Positions 20,825 through 29,636 are shown, numbered from the stretch's first letter. The stretch: 64,000 nucleotides of DNA from CALDUY01 sp046350255 (GCA_046350255.1 JAXMAV010000026.1:60452-124451), one strand, 5' to 3'. Program-made: numbers and translations. Notes: generated by a model from the letters alone, not told the origin.

Positions 20825-22024
20825 ATGCGTGTGCTCGTTGCCTGGGACATTCCCTCTGAAGCAGAGTTGCTTTCTCTCTATCTCAGTAGCGGCGGCGAGA
20901 ACGACGTCATCGTCGTCGAATCCGCCGACGAACTGCTCGCCCGCGCTCGCGCCGAGGTCTGGGATGCCGTCCTCCTCGCGCTGACCTACCCGCAGACCGT
21001 CGAGGAAGGCTTCGGCCTGTTTAACCAGCTGCAGCCGCTCCTTCAGGGTACCCCGCTGGTCATGGCCTGCCGCCCGGCCGAGATGATCGATATGCCGCGC
21101 TTCCTCATGCGCGGCCTGCGCTTCTACATCTACCGCGATCCGCAGGGCGACTTCATCTTCCTCCTGCTCGCCACGCTGGAATCGGCCCTGGCCGCCTATC
21201 GCGCCGAGGAAGAACGCAAGATCGCCGAGCATCTCCGCCGCGAGATCAACGGCGTTCGCCTCCTGCAGGAAGCCATCATCCCCCATGGCCTGCAGCCCCC
21301 CGTGGGCTATCGGGCGGCCGCCCGGTACGAACCCGCCCAGATCACCAGCATGGGCGGACAGCCGGTCATCCTGGCCGGAGGTGACTACTACGACCTCTTC
21401 CGCGCCGACGATCACACTCTGATCGCCCTGGTCGGCGACGCCTCGGGCCATGGCCTCAAGGCCTGCATGTCGATCATGACCATGCACACTCTGGTCCGCA
21501 TGCTCGGCCAGGCGCGCTTCGCCGACACCGCCGGCTTCGTCACCGAGATCAACTCGATGCTGTGCTCCAACTCCATCGTGCAGTCCGGTGGCGGCTTCAT
21601 CACCCTGCTCTACGTCATTGTCAACACCCAGTCCCACCAGGTCACCTGGACGTCGGCCGGCCATCCCTTCGCCCTCCTCCAGCGGCTTGATTCCAACCAG
21701 ATCGAGCAGGTCGGCGGCAAGGAGGATGGCGGCATGCCTCTGGGCATCACCGACGCCGTCGAGTACACCGCCCTCAACTTCACCATGCCGCCGCGCAGCC
21801 GGCTGCTGCTCTACTCCGATGGCCTGACGGACGCCCTGGCACCCGGCGAGGACGAGGGCGGCAACGCCTACGGTCTGGAAGGCATCCTGCAGACGCTACG
21901 CCGCTGTGCCGGCCTCTCCCTCGAGGACACCATGGAGCAGCTCTTCTGCGATTCGCACGCCTACACCGGAGGTGCTGGCCGGCACGACGACACGTCGATT
22001 CTTCTGCTCGAACGCGACGTTTAA
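20825..22024 (+). CDS. SpoIIE-type PP2C phosphatase with degenerate receiver domain
   Basis: A 399-residue signalling protein. Residues 1-120 have the beta/alpha pattern of a response-regulator receiver, but the phospho-acceptor place (VWDAVLLALTYP) holds Ala52 instead of Asp. A helical linker (about 125-150) leads to a SpoIIE/RsbU phosphatase domain with metal-binding D187 in GGDYYDLF and D205 in GDASGHG, and RLLLYSDGLTDA further on. Such phosphatases remove phosphate from anti-sigma antagonist proteins and so control sigma factors. Its partner is not adjacent. A GGTGA site precedes the ATG. Input may come by protein contact rather than phosphorylation. Confidence 0.85.
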   Translation: MRVLVAWDIPSEAELLSLYLSSGGENDVIVVESADELLARARAEVWDAVLLALTYPQTVEEGFGLFNQLQPLLQGTPLVMACRPAEMIDMPRFLMRGLRFYIYRDPQGDFIFLLLATLESALAAYRAEEERKIAEHLRREINGVRLLQEAIIPHGLQPPVGYRAAARYEPAQITSMGGQPVILAGGDYYDLFRADDHTLIALVGDASGHGLKACMSIMTMHTLVRMLGQARFADTAGFVTEINSMLCSNSIVQSGGGFITLLYVIVNTQSHQVTWTSAGHPFALLQRLDSNQIEQVGGKEDGGMPLGITDAVEYTALNFTMPPRSRLLLYSDGLTDALAPGEDEGGNAYGLEGILQTLRRCAGLSLEDTMEQLFCDSHAYTGGAGRHDDTSILLLERDV

Positions 22025-22185
22025 CCCCGCCTGAGCGCACCTGGGGAGGGCGATCGCTTTCTGCCCCCAAGGTGGCAGAGAGCAGGAGAGAGCGGTTGGC
22101 TCTGTGGTCGGATTGCGCGATTCCCCCCCATTCTCTCCCACCAGCCGAGGGAACAGACGAGCGACTCCTTTCTCAGGTGCCTGGA

Positions 22186-24141
22186 TCAGCCGACGGGCAA
22201 CGGCTCCTCGATGGAGCAGATGCGCGCCTGCACCCGCTCGCGGTTCAGCTGCGCCAGCAGATCCTCTGCCTGACCGCGCGTCAGGTTCCGGGCCAGGCGA
22301 AACGGCGGCTTCTCCAGCAGCAGCTCGGCTTCCTCCTGCCCTAGCTCGCCAGTCATGCGGGCGATGCCGACCAGCCAGCCTCGAGTCGGGCGAGGGAACG
22401 CCAGGACATCTACCGCGAATTCCGCCGACGACGGCTGCCGACGCAGCAACCGCTCCAGATCTCCCAGAGCCACGATGCCCACCAGCCGATCGCCCGCATG
22501 CAACCGACCATTGAGCAGCGGTCGCGGCACCTCGCCCTCGGCGCGCTCCAGGGCGACGGGTAGCAGCTTGTAATCCACTGCCACCGCCCGGAGCGGCAGC
22601 CCAGCCAGCAGATCGTCGGCCGGAATCACCAGGTCGATCACCGCAAACAACCGCTCCGCCAGGAAGAACACACTGTCGACCTTGTCGCCGAACAGCCCGG
22701 CCACGAACGCCGGCGCCGCCAGGGCCGGCACCGACACCGCTAGCCGCACGCTGGCCGCATCGCGCAGCATCACGGCGAACTGCGGGTCGTTGACCAGCGG
22801 CACCACACGCATGCCTGGGTTCAGCTCGCGGACCAACAGGGCCACCTCGAGGTTGGTCATATCGTTGTTCGTGGCCGGCACCACCGCGCGGGCGTTGCTG
22901 GCGTTGGCCTGCCGCAGCACCTCGATCACGCTGGCGTCGCCGACCATCACCGCCGCCCCCAGCCGTCGCGCCGTGGTGACGAACCGATTGGCCGAATCGC
23001 GCTCGATCGCCACCACCGGCTCCCGCTGCCTGATCAACTCTTCCACCACGCGAAAGCCCACGGTGCTGAGCCCGCAGACGATCACGTGCCCTCCCTCGGG
23101 AATCCGGCGCGCTTCAAGCGCGCCTCCCAGCCGCGCACGCAGCAGATACTGCGTGACAATGGCGGTAAAGGCGGCCATCAACACCGCCCCGACGATGCGA
23201 AGCACACTGACGAACACCCGGACGGCATCGTACTTTTCGTCCGGCAACGCTCCCGCCGTCGCCATGATGCTCACCGTCCGCAGGAACGCCTTGGGGATGG
23301 TGTAATCCTCGACGTTCAGGTAGAGGTAGATCGTGCTGATGGCCAGCACGCCCACTAGCACCACGCCGCAGATCTGCACCGCGAGATCAATCTCGGCCAG
23401 GGTGCGCATCCCCACCCGTCCCAGGCGGTACATCCAGTTGGCCCAGCGTAGCTCGCTGTCGTCCTTCTCGCTGGCGCACAATAGCGGCGCCAGCTCGTCC
23501 GGCGCGCCGTGGACTACCACCCGGTCGCCCGGCGCAAAGGTCGTCCCTGGCTGAATATCGAGCAGAAATGCGGGTGGCCCACTTACCGGGAAATGGGCGA
23601 CAATGGAGATCTCGCGTTGAGTGCAGACCGACGCTAACGTCTGCTGACACAGCACCGACTGCGGCGTGATGGTGATCTCGATCAGCTGCCGCAGCCCATC
23701 GGTCGAATCGTCAAGTCGGTAGGTACCCAGCGCCTGCCCCGTCAGCGCGGTCATCGCAACGATGGGCGCGGTCAGCAACGAGGTGGATAGCGCGAAGACA
23801 TTGTGGACGGCCTGTCCCAGTCGCGCTAGCAAGTTCTGGTTGAACATCCGCACAACGATGCGCACCTCGCGGTTAAGGCCGCGCACCATCAATGCCGTCG
23901 AGACGTTGAGCAGATCGTCGTTGGTGGCAATAAGCACGCCGCGAGCACTGGTCACACCAGCTTCCTCAAGCACTTCCCGCCGCCGACAATCCCCCACGAT
24001 CAGCCGAACCCCCTTCAGGGCAGGATCTTCTGGCGGACAGACGGTGTCGATGACCACGACGGGCAAGTTGGTCGCAGTCAAGTACTCGAGCACGCGCCGG
24101 CCCATCCGGCCCAGCCCACACAGGATGATCGGACGATCCAT
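22186..24141 (-). CDS. Two-RCK (TrkA-N) membrane protein, potassium-channel-like
   Basis: A 651-residue protein. An N-terminal NAD-binding RCK domain (IILCGLGRMGRRVLEYL, residues 5-20) is followed by two membrane segments at about 245-325 (VQICGVVLVGVLAISTIYLY and VSVLRIVGAVLMAAFTAIVT). A second RCK domain begins near residue 350 (HVIVCGLSTVGFRVVEELI), with a C-terminal RCK_C-like part. Between the membrane segments, where K+ channels carry TxGYGD, the sequence reads TVSIMATAGALPD, so potassium selectivity is doubtful. It may be a ligand-gated ion pathway or a K+ system regulator. The start at 24141 has GGAGG six bases upstream. It is divergent from the ribosomal cluster. Confidence 0.8.
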   Translation of the reverse strand: MDRPIILCGLGRMGRRVLEYLTATNLPVVVIDTVCPPEDPALKGVRLIVGDCRRREVLEEAGVTSARGVLIATNDDLLNVSTALMVRGLNREVRIVVRMFNQNLLARLGQAVHNVFALSTSLLTAPIVAMTALTGQALGTYRLDDSTDGLRQLIEITITPQSVLCQQTLASVCTQREISIVAHFPVSGPPAFLLDIQPGTTFAPGDRVVVHGAPDELAPLLCASEKDDSELRWANWMYRLGRVGMRTLAEIDLAVQICGVVLVGVLAISTIYLYLNVEDYTIPKAFLRTVSIMATAGALPDEKYDAVRVFVSVLRIVGAVLMAAFTAIVTQYLLRARLGGALEARRIPEGGHVIVCGLSTVGFRVVEELIRQREPVVAIERDSANRFVTTARRLGAAVMVGDASVIEVLRQANASNARAVVPATNNDMTNLEVALLVRELNPGMRVVPLVNDPQFAVMLRDAASVRLAVSVPALAAPAFVAGLFGDKVDSVFFLAERLFAVIDLVIPADDLLAGLPLRAVAVDYKLLPVALERAEGEVPRPLLNGRLHAGDRLVGIVALGDLERLLRRQPSSAEFAVDVLAFPRPTRGWLVGIARMTGELGQEEAELLLEKPPFRLARNLTRGQAEDLLAQLNRERVQARICSIEEPLPVG

Positions 24142-24377
24142 GGTTCCTCCGCCAGCTGCTCTTGCCATGCGTGCCCGTCCCGGGCATCTTACCCCGTCGG
24201 CAGATTTGGCCTAGCCGCGAAAACCAACGCACCAACCAGAACACCGTACAGGGAATGATTCACACCTCCCGGATATCAGGCGCACGTTCCCGCGCGCACT
24301 GGCAGAAACATGGCAATCTCCAGTCGAAAAACCGAGCGCGCAGCATGCGTCGCGGTGGAATAAACAAACAGGCGCCC
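24142..24377. other. Intergenic stretch between RCK gene and S10 cluster
   Basis: About 236 bases between the divergent RCK-protein gene and the promoter of the ribosomal cluster. Both strands have only short frames without start sites or recognisable protein. I see no tRNA, repeat or strong hairpin. The str operon genes that often precede rpsJ are not here. Confidence 0.6.
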
Positions 24378-24406
24378 TTGACAGCCCTGCGCGCGGCTTC
24401 TACTTT
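24378..24406 (+). promoter_or_regulatory. Promoter of the S10 ribosomal cluster
   Basis: A perfect TTGACA (24378-24383) is followed after 17 bases by TACTTT (24401-24406). It faces rpsJ, whose GTG start is 45 bases further on, leaving a leader of about 38 bases. This is the best sigma-70-like promoter in the window and lies where the cluster must begin. Confidence 0.6.
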
Positions 24407-24450
24407 TACACTTTCCAATGCAGGTATGAGTAGAGCGTGAGGAGACGGCA

Positions 24451-24792
24451 GTGGCAGGATCCAATCAGATGAACGAGCGGATTCGAATTCGGATGGAAGG
24501 TTACGATCACGAGATGCTCGATCGAACCGCTCAGGAAATCGTGCGGACCGCCCAGGACACCAAGGCGGTCGTGATTGGCCCCATCCCGCTGCCGACACGC
24601 ATCGAGCGGTACACGGTGCTGCGCAGCCCGCACATCGATCGCAAGTCGCGCGAGCAGTTTGAAATCCGCACCCACAAAAGGCTAGTGGATATTCTGCAGC
24701 CGACCGGGAAAACCATCGAAGCCCTGAACAAAGGCCTGCAGCTGCCCGCTGGCGTCGAAATCAAGATTCGCCTGCTGCAGGGTGGCTCCTGA
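24451..24792 (+). CDS. rpsJ: 30S ribosomal protein S10
   Basis: A 113-residue S10, first gene of the cluster. MNERIRIRMEGYDHEMLDRT, then VVIGPIPLPTRIERYTVLRS and EIRTHKRLVDILQPT, are the classic S10 blocks. It sits in the 30S head; S10 can also serve as NusE in transcription antitermination. GAGGAG at 24439-24444 is six bases from the GTG at 24451, so I take GTG as start, giving six extra residues before the Met at 24469. Unlike most bacteria, the next gene is rplD, not rplC. Confidence 0.97.
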   Translation: MAGSNQMNERIRIRMEGYDHEMLDRTAQEIVRTAQDTKAVVIGPIPLPTRIERYTVLRSPHIDRKSREQFEIRTHKRLVDILQPTGKTIEALNKGLQLPAGVEIKIRLLQGGS

Positions 24793-24872
24793 GCTTGCCA
24801 TTGTCTTCTTACGCGTGACCGCGCCTCCGGGCAGCGACCCCCGACGAACATCCCGCCCGCGAGCTTTTCCGC

Positions 24873-24901
24873 CGATCGGATGGTAGTTGGCCATCCGATC
24901 G
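24873..24901 (+). promoter_or_regulatory. Hairpin between rpsJ and rplD
   Basis: An 11-base-pair perfect stem (CGATCGGATGG / CCATCCGATCG) with a seven-base loop lies in the 166-base gap where rplC would normally be. GTTAGGTTTAAT follows. It is 57 bases upstream of the rplD start and could be an attenuator, an L4-responsive leader or a processing site. No function is shown. Confidence 0.5.
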
Positions 24902-24958
24902 TTAGGTTTAATCGGCTTCCGCCGGGCCCCGCCCCGGCTCGTGCAAAGGGTTCGACCT

Positions 24959-25669
24959 GTGTCAACCGCATCCGAAGTTCATAAGCTGAGCGTTCCGGTC
25001 TTCAACAGTACCGGCGCTCAGGTCGGCCAGATCGATGTCGATCCCGCAGAATTCGGCGGCAAGATCAACCGTCAGTTGCTGCACGACGCGGTTCTGATGT
25101 ACCTGGCCAATCAGCGCCTGGGCACCCACTCGACCCTGCGTCGTGGTGAAGTGGCCGGCAGCACCAAGAAGCTCTTCCGCCAGAAGGGCACCGGCAACGC
25201 CCGCGTTGGCACCCGCCGGACCAACAAGCGCCGCGGTGGTGGTACCGCCAAGGGCCCCAAGCCGCGCGACTACGAATATCACATGCCGAAAAAGGCGGTC
25301 CGCCTCGCCACTCGTATGGCCATCCTCTCCAAGCTGGCCGACAACGAGGCCGTCGTGGTCGAGGATCTGAAGCCGAGCGAGGTCAAGACCAAGCCGATCG
25401 CCTCTCTTTTCAAGGCCATCAGCAAGACCCTGGCCGAGAAGGAAAAGGCCCCCGGCGAAGAGAAGGCCCCTCGCAAGAAGTACACTTTCCTGATCGGCAC
25501 CGTCGGCTACGATAAAAACCTCTACATGTCGGCCCGCAACATCGAGGGCGTCAAGATTCTGCCCGCCGGCGAATTCAACGCCTATACCGTGCTTCGTCAG
25601 AAGCGCCTCGTTCTCACCCGCGAGGCGCTGGAGCAGCTTCGCCAGGGTCCGGCGGCAGACTCCAAGTGA
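24959..25669 (+). CDS. rplD: 50S ribosomal protein L4
   Basis: A 236-residue L4. VPVFNSTGAQVGQIDVDPAE, LLHDAVLMYLANQRLGTHST, then KLFRQKGTGNARVGTRRTN and GGGTAKGPKPRDYEYHMPKKA are diagnostic and include the basic loop that lines the exit tunnel. Helical C-terminus with an inserted Glu/Lys-rich stretch (KTLAEKEKAPGEEKAPRKKY), which explains the extra length over about 205 residues. L4 often represses its own operon. The GTG at 24959 has AAGGG upstream; no better ATG exists. It comes directly after rpsJ because rplC is missing. Confidence 0.96.
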   Translation: MSTASEVHKLSVPVFNSTGAQVGQIDVDPAEFGGKINRQLLHDAVLMYLANQRLGTHSTLRRGEVAGSTKKLFRQKGTGNARVGTRRTNKRRGGGTAKGPKPRDYEYHMPKKAVRLATRMAILSKLADNEAVVVEDLKPSEVKTKPIASLFKAISKTLAEKEKAPGEEKAPRKKYTFLIGTVGYDKNLYMSARNIEGVKILPAGEFNAYTVLRQKRLVLTREALEQLRQGPAADSK

Positions 25670-25701
25670 TCCCTCGTTCGAGACAGTGATAGGAATCGGC
25701 C

Positions 25702-26022
25702 ATGGCCACTCCCTCTGAACCACGCCAGATCCGCGGGCCTCAGCTCGAACCGCACCAGATCATTCTGCGGCCGCTGATAACCGAAAAGGCGACGCACCAG
25801 CAAACCCACCATCGTTCCTACCCGTTCGAGGTCAACCCCTGGGCGACCAAGGACGAGATCAAGGACGCCATCGAAAAACTGTTCGGCGTCCAGGTCGAGA
25901 AGGTCCGCACGCAGAATCGACGCGGCAAGCAACGCCGCTTCCGTTTCCGCCTCGGCCGCCTCGCCCACTGGAAAAAAGCCATCGTCGTGCTGAAGGAAGA
26001 CAGCACCGGCATCGAGTACTGA
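25702..26022 (+). CDS. rplW: 50S ribosomal protein L23
   Basis: A 106-residue L23 with an N-terminal extension of about 18 residues before IILRPLITEKATHQQ. SYPFEVNPWATKDEIKDAIE and LFGVQVEKVRTQNRRGKQRR are the family blocks. L23 lies at the tunnel exit and is the docking site for trigger factor and SRP. It starts 32 bases after rplD and ends 16 bases before rplB, in the usual order. The frame is intact. Confidence 0.96.
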   Translation: MATPSEPRQIRGPQLEPHQIILRPLITEKATHQQTHHRSYPFEVNPWATKDEIKDAIEKLFGVQVEKVRTQNRRGKQRRFRFRLGRLAHWKKAIVVLKEDSTGIEY

Positions 26023-26038
26023 GAAAGGGCCACCCCCC

Positions 26039-27018
<980 letters not shown>

Positions 27019-27110
27019 CCTCGCCCGGCGAAAAGATCCGCGATCGGCCCCTTTACAGGTCGTCGCTAGCTTCTATAATCAACAATTCACCCGAGTGGGA
27101 TGGTATCGCA

Positions 27111-27392
27111 ATGAGTCGGTCGTCGAAGAAGGGTCCCTACTACGACGAGCGTCTGCTGCAGAAGGTCGATAAGGCCCAGCGGACAGGCAATCGCGAGCCG
27201 ATCAAGACCTGGTCGCGCGACTGCACCATCGTTCCCGAATTTGTGGGGCAGACGTTCCTGATCCACAACGGTCGGCAGTTCATGAAGCTGTACGTGACCG
27301 AAGACATGGTGGGGCACAAGCTCGGTGAGTTTGCCCCGACACGGTTGTTCAAGGGGCACTCCGGCGGCAAGAAGGCCGCTGCCGGGAAGTAG
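27111..27392 (+). CDS. rpsS: 30S ribosomal protein S19
   Basis: A 93-residue S19, intact although it lies between two frameshifted genes. SRSSKKGPYYDERLLQKVDK, IKTWSRDCTIVPEFVGQTFL, HNGRQFMKLYVTEDMVGHKL and GEFAPTRLFKGHSG cover the protein. S19 sits in the 30S head with S13. The start is the ATG at 27111; an open frame reaching back to 26712 only joins it to the tail of L2 by chance. The gap to the L2 stop is 92 bases, larger than usual. Confidence 0.96.
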   Translation: MSRSSKKGPYYDERLLQKVDKAQRTGNREPIKTWSRDCTIVPEFVGQTFLIHNGRQFMKLYVTEDMVGHKLGEFAPTRLFKGHSGGKKAAAGK

Positions 27393-27417
27393 CCGATCCG
27401 ACCTGGCACGGACGAGG

Positions 27418-27448
27418 CCCGGTGGGGATTCGCCTCCCGACCGGGTTT
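27418..27448 (+). promoter_or_regulatory. Hairpin between rpsS and rplV
   Basis: CCCGGT-GGGA pairs with TCCC-ACCGGG across one mismatch and a six-base loop; TTTCC follows. It lies in a 79-base gap where most bacteria have almost none. It may be a weak attenuator or mRNA stabiliser. Confidence 0.4.
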
Positions 27449-27471
27449 CCGATTGAAACGAGAGGTTTGTC

Positions 27472-27840
27472 ATGGAGTTTCGGGCGATTCATCGCTACGC
27501 GGACATGTCGCGCAAGATCCGTCCGGTAGCGGCCCTCATTCGAGGCAAGATGGCCGACGAGGCCCTCGAGCTGCTGCCTTCTACCGTCGCAGCGCCCCGG
27601 CTGGTCAAGGCCGGTCCTCAAGAGCGCCCTGGGCAATGCCGAGGATCGTGGGGCCGCCGACATCGAAGAACTCGTCATTGCCGAGGCTCGGGTCGATGGC
27701 GGACCGATCATGAAGCGGATCCAGCCGCGAGCCCGCGGTACGCCTATCCCATCAAGCGGCGATGTGCCCACATCCATCTGACGCTGTGGGACGGCATGGA
27801 CGAACCCGAGCAGCAGGCTCCGGAAACGGCGAATCAGTAA
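27472..27840 (+). CDS. rplV: 50S ribosomal protein L22, with compensating frameshifts inside
   Basis: The frame is open for 122 codons, but the middle is read out of frame. Both ends are L22: MEFRAIHRYADMSRKIRPVA and AYPIKRRCAHIHLTL. Between about 27614 and 27739 the +1 frame encodes the expected VLKSALGNAEDRGAADIEEL, then VIAEARVDGGPIMKRIQPRA. I infer an extra G at 27613-27614 and a missing base near 27740. A second compensating pair (missing base near 27578, extra C in 27595-27598) restores RRSARLVKAV. The open frame as it stands would give a wrong middle of about 43 residues. L22 lines the exit tunnel, so error is the likely cause. GAGAGG precedes the ATG. Confidence 0.85.
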   Translation: MEFRAIHRYADMSRKIRPVAALIRGKMADEALELLPSTVAAPRLVKAGPQERPGQCRGSWGRRHRRTRHCRGSGRWRTDHEADPAASPRYAYPIKRRCAHIHLTLWDGMDEPEQQAPETANQ

Positions 27841-27922
27841 CAAAGAAACACGGCGAGCGCAGCCGGATGGTCCGGGTAGCGCGGGATGAGAGCAGGGTTC
27901 GCTTCGGGAGGACGGTAACGGC

Positions 27923-28627
27923 ATGGGGCAGAAAGTCCGACCGACTGGGTTCCGCACCGGGATCATGGTCGACTGGCTCAGCCACTGGTATGCGAACAAG
28001 CAGAATTTCGCGGAGCTTCTGATCGAAGACCATAAGATCCGCAAGTTCATCAAGAAGCGCTACAAGGGGGCCGGCATCTCCCGGATCCGCATCCAGCGGA
28101 CCCAGGAGAAAGTAACGGTGTTCATCCACTCGGCTCGGGTGGGCGTGATCATCGGCAAGAAGGGTCAAGAGGTCGAAAAACTGACCCAGGACCTTCAGCA
28201 CCTCATTCATCGCGTCCTCGAGGTTAAGACCATCGAGGTCAATCGGCCGGAGCTCGATCCGCAGCTGGTGGCGGAGGATATCGCCGAGCAGCTCGAGAAG
28301 CGTTCCAGCTTCCGCCGCACGATGAAGAAGTCGATCGAAATCAGCATGGAGGCAGGGGCCAAGGGCATCAAGATTCAAATGGCGGGACGCCTGGCGGGTG
28401 CCGAAATGGCCCGCTGCGAGATCGGCATGGCCGGCAGCCTGCCTCTCTCCACCCTGCGAGCTCGGGTTGAGTACGGCTTCGCTGAGGCCAAGACGGCTCA
28501 GGGGCATATCGGAATCAAGGTCTGGATCAACAACGGGGATTACCTGAATCCTCAGGAGGATAGCGATGCCGCAAATGCCCAAGCGGGTAAAGTATCGAAA
28601 AAGCCAGAGAGGCGTAATAAAAGGTAA
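27923..28627 (+). CDS. rpsC: 30S ribosomal protein S3
   Basis: A 234-residue S3. MGQKVRPTGFRTGIMVDWLS, the KH domain block VGVIIGKKGQEVEKLTQDL and the C-terminal GRLAGAEMARCEIGMAGSLP are clear. It binds 16S rRNA near the mRNA entry channel. GGGAGGACGG lies upstream of the ATG. The last 62 bases overlap the start of rplP in another frame; the tail after GIKVWINNGDYL is not conserved in my reading, so the overlap adds little to S3 itself. The frame is intact, right after the damaged rplV. Confidence 0.96.
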   Translation: MGQKVRPTGFRTGIMVDWLSHWYANKQNFAELLIEDHKIRKFIKKRYKGAGISRIRIQRTQEKVTVFIHSARVGVIIGKKGQEVEKLTQDLQHLIHRVLEVKTIEVNRPELDPQLVAEDIAEQLEKRSSFRRTMKKSIEISMEAGAKGIKIQMAGRLAGAEMARCEIGMAGSLPLSTLRARVEYGFAEAKTAQGHIGIKVWINNGDYLNPQEDSDAANAQAGKVSKKPERRNKR

Positions 28628-28988
28628 CGCCCAGCGTGGCAACACGGTCAGCTATGGTGATTTCGGCCTGCAGTCGCTCGACGCTGGCTGGCTTTCCGCC
28701 GAAGCTATCGAGGCTGGTCGTATCACCGCCGCCCATGCGGTGCGCGGCGAAGGTCGCCTCTACATCCGCGTGTTCCCGCACAAGTCGGTGACAGCCATCC
28801 CGGCTGAAACGCGAATGGGTAAGGGCAAGGGCGAACCCGAGTTCTGGGCCGCCGTTGTCAAGCCCGGCATGATTCTCTTCGAGATCTCCGGCTTGCCCGA
28901 GGCTGCGGCACGCGATGCCCTGGCCAAGGTGGCGTACAAGATGCCGTTCCGTTGCCGGTTCGTCCATCGCCGGCCCAGCGTCGGTTAG
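28566..28988 (+). CDS. rplP: 50S ribosomal protein L16
   Basis: A 140-residue L16. MPQMPKRVKYRKSQRGVIKG, FGLQSLDAGWLSAEAIEAGR, then RVFPHKSVTAIPAETRMGKG and KGEPEFWAAVVKPGMILFEI are diagnostic. L16 helps position tRNA in the A site. AGGAGG lies seven bases before the ATG at 28566, inside the 3' end of rpsC, so the two genes overlap by 62 bases and are probably translationally coupled. Confidence 0.96.
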   Translation: MPQMPKRVKYRKSQRGVIKGNAQRGNTVSYGDFGLQSLDAGWLSAEAIEAGRITAAHAVRGEGRLYIRVFPHKSVTAIPAETRMGKGKGEPEFWAAVVKPGMILFEISGLPEAAARDALAKVAYKMPFRCRFVHRRPSVG

Positions 28989-29015
28989 GTAAGTTATCGC
29001 GGGAGCACGCCAGTA

Positions 29016-29038
29016 CCGGGGGCAAACATCGCCCCCGG
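29016..29038 (+). promoter_or_regulatory. Hairpin between rplP and rpmC
   Basis: CCGGGGGC (29016-29023) pairs perfectly with GCCCCCGG (29031-29038) around a seven-base loop; GGAG/CTCC can extend it. There is no U run. It lies in a 79-base gap of the cluster. Confidence 0.4.
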
Positions 29039-29067
29039 CTCCTGTTGTGACCCGAGGGGAGTTCGCT

Positions 29068-29301
29068 ATGGGCAAAGAGATGAAACCTGCCGAGCTGCGA
29101 GCCATGAGTGCCGATCAGCTCGACCTGACCCTCAAGGACACCATCAAGCACCTGTTTCAGCTCCGGATCCAGTCGGCCACCGAGCGGCTGGAAACTCCCA
29201 GCGAGATCCGCAAGGCCCGCCGGGACATCGCTCGCATCAAGACTGTGCAGCGTGAGCGCGAACTGCAGGCGCAGAAGACTCAAGGGACCGCGAAGTCATG
29301 A
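29068..29301 (+). CDS. rpmC: 50S ribosomal protein L29
   Basis: A 77-residue L29: PAELRAMSADQLDLTLKDTI, LFQLRIQSATERLETPSEIR and ARRDIARIKTVQRERELQ. This two-helix protein lies by the tunnel exit next to L23. I chose the ATG at 29068 with GAGGGGAG upstream; the frame opens 21 bases earlier at ATG-less GTG. Its stop overlaps the rpsQ start as ATGA, a sign of coupling. Confidence 0.94.
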   Translation: MGKEMKPAELRAMSADQLDLTLKDTIKHLFQLRIQSATERLETPSEIRKARRDIARIKTVQRERELQAQKTQGTAKS

Positions 29302-29618
29302 GCGAGCAACCGAGCACCGACCGCGGCCGACGACGCACCGTCATCGGCAAGGTCACCAGTGACAAGACCAACAAGACGCGCCGGGTCGAAATCCCCCGCC
29401 TCGTCAAGCATGCCCGCTACGGCAAGTACATCCGCCGCCGTACTGTCTGCCACGTGCACGACGAACAGAATCAGTCGCACACTGGTGACACGGTTGAAAT
29501 CATGGAAAGCCGCCCCTTCAGCAAGACCAAGCACTGGTTGTTGCTCCGCGTCGTCGAAAAGGCCCCGACCGGAGTCGTGGAAGAGGTTCCCGCCACCACC
29601 CCGGCCACGCCGAGCTGA
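29298..29618 (+). CDS. rpsQ: 30S ribosomal protein S17
   Basis: A 106-residue S17. RTVIGKVTSDKTNKTRRVEI, then KHARYGKYIRRRTVCHVHDE and HTGDTVEIMESRPFSKTKHW are the OB-fold blocks of S17. A Val/Thr/Pro-rich tail of about 18 residues makes it longer than the usual 85-90. The start overlaps the rpmC stop by four bases. Confidence 0.95.
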   Translation: MSEQPSTDRGRRRTVIGKVTSDKTNKTRRVEIPRLVKHARYGKYIRRRTVCHVHDEQNQSHTGDTVEIMESRPFSKTKHWLLLRVVEKAPTGVVEEVPATTPATPS

Positions 29619-29636
29619 AAGGACAGGTGAAGTCAC

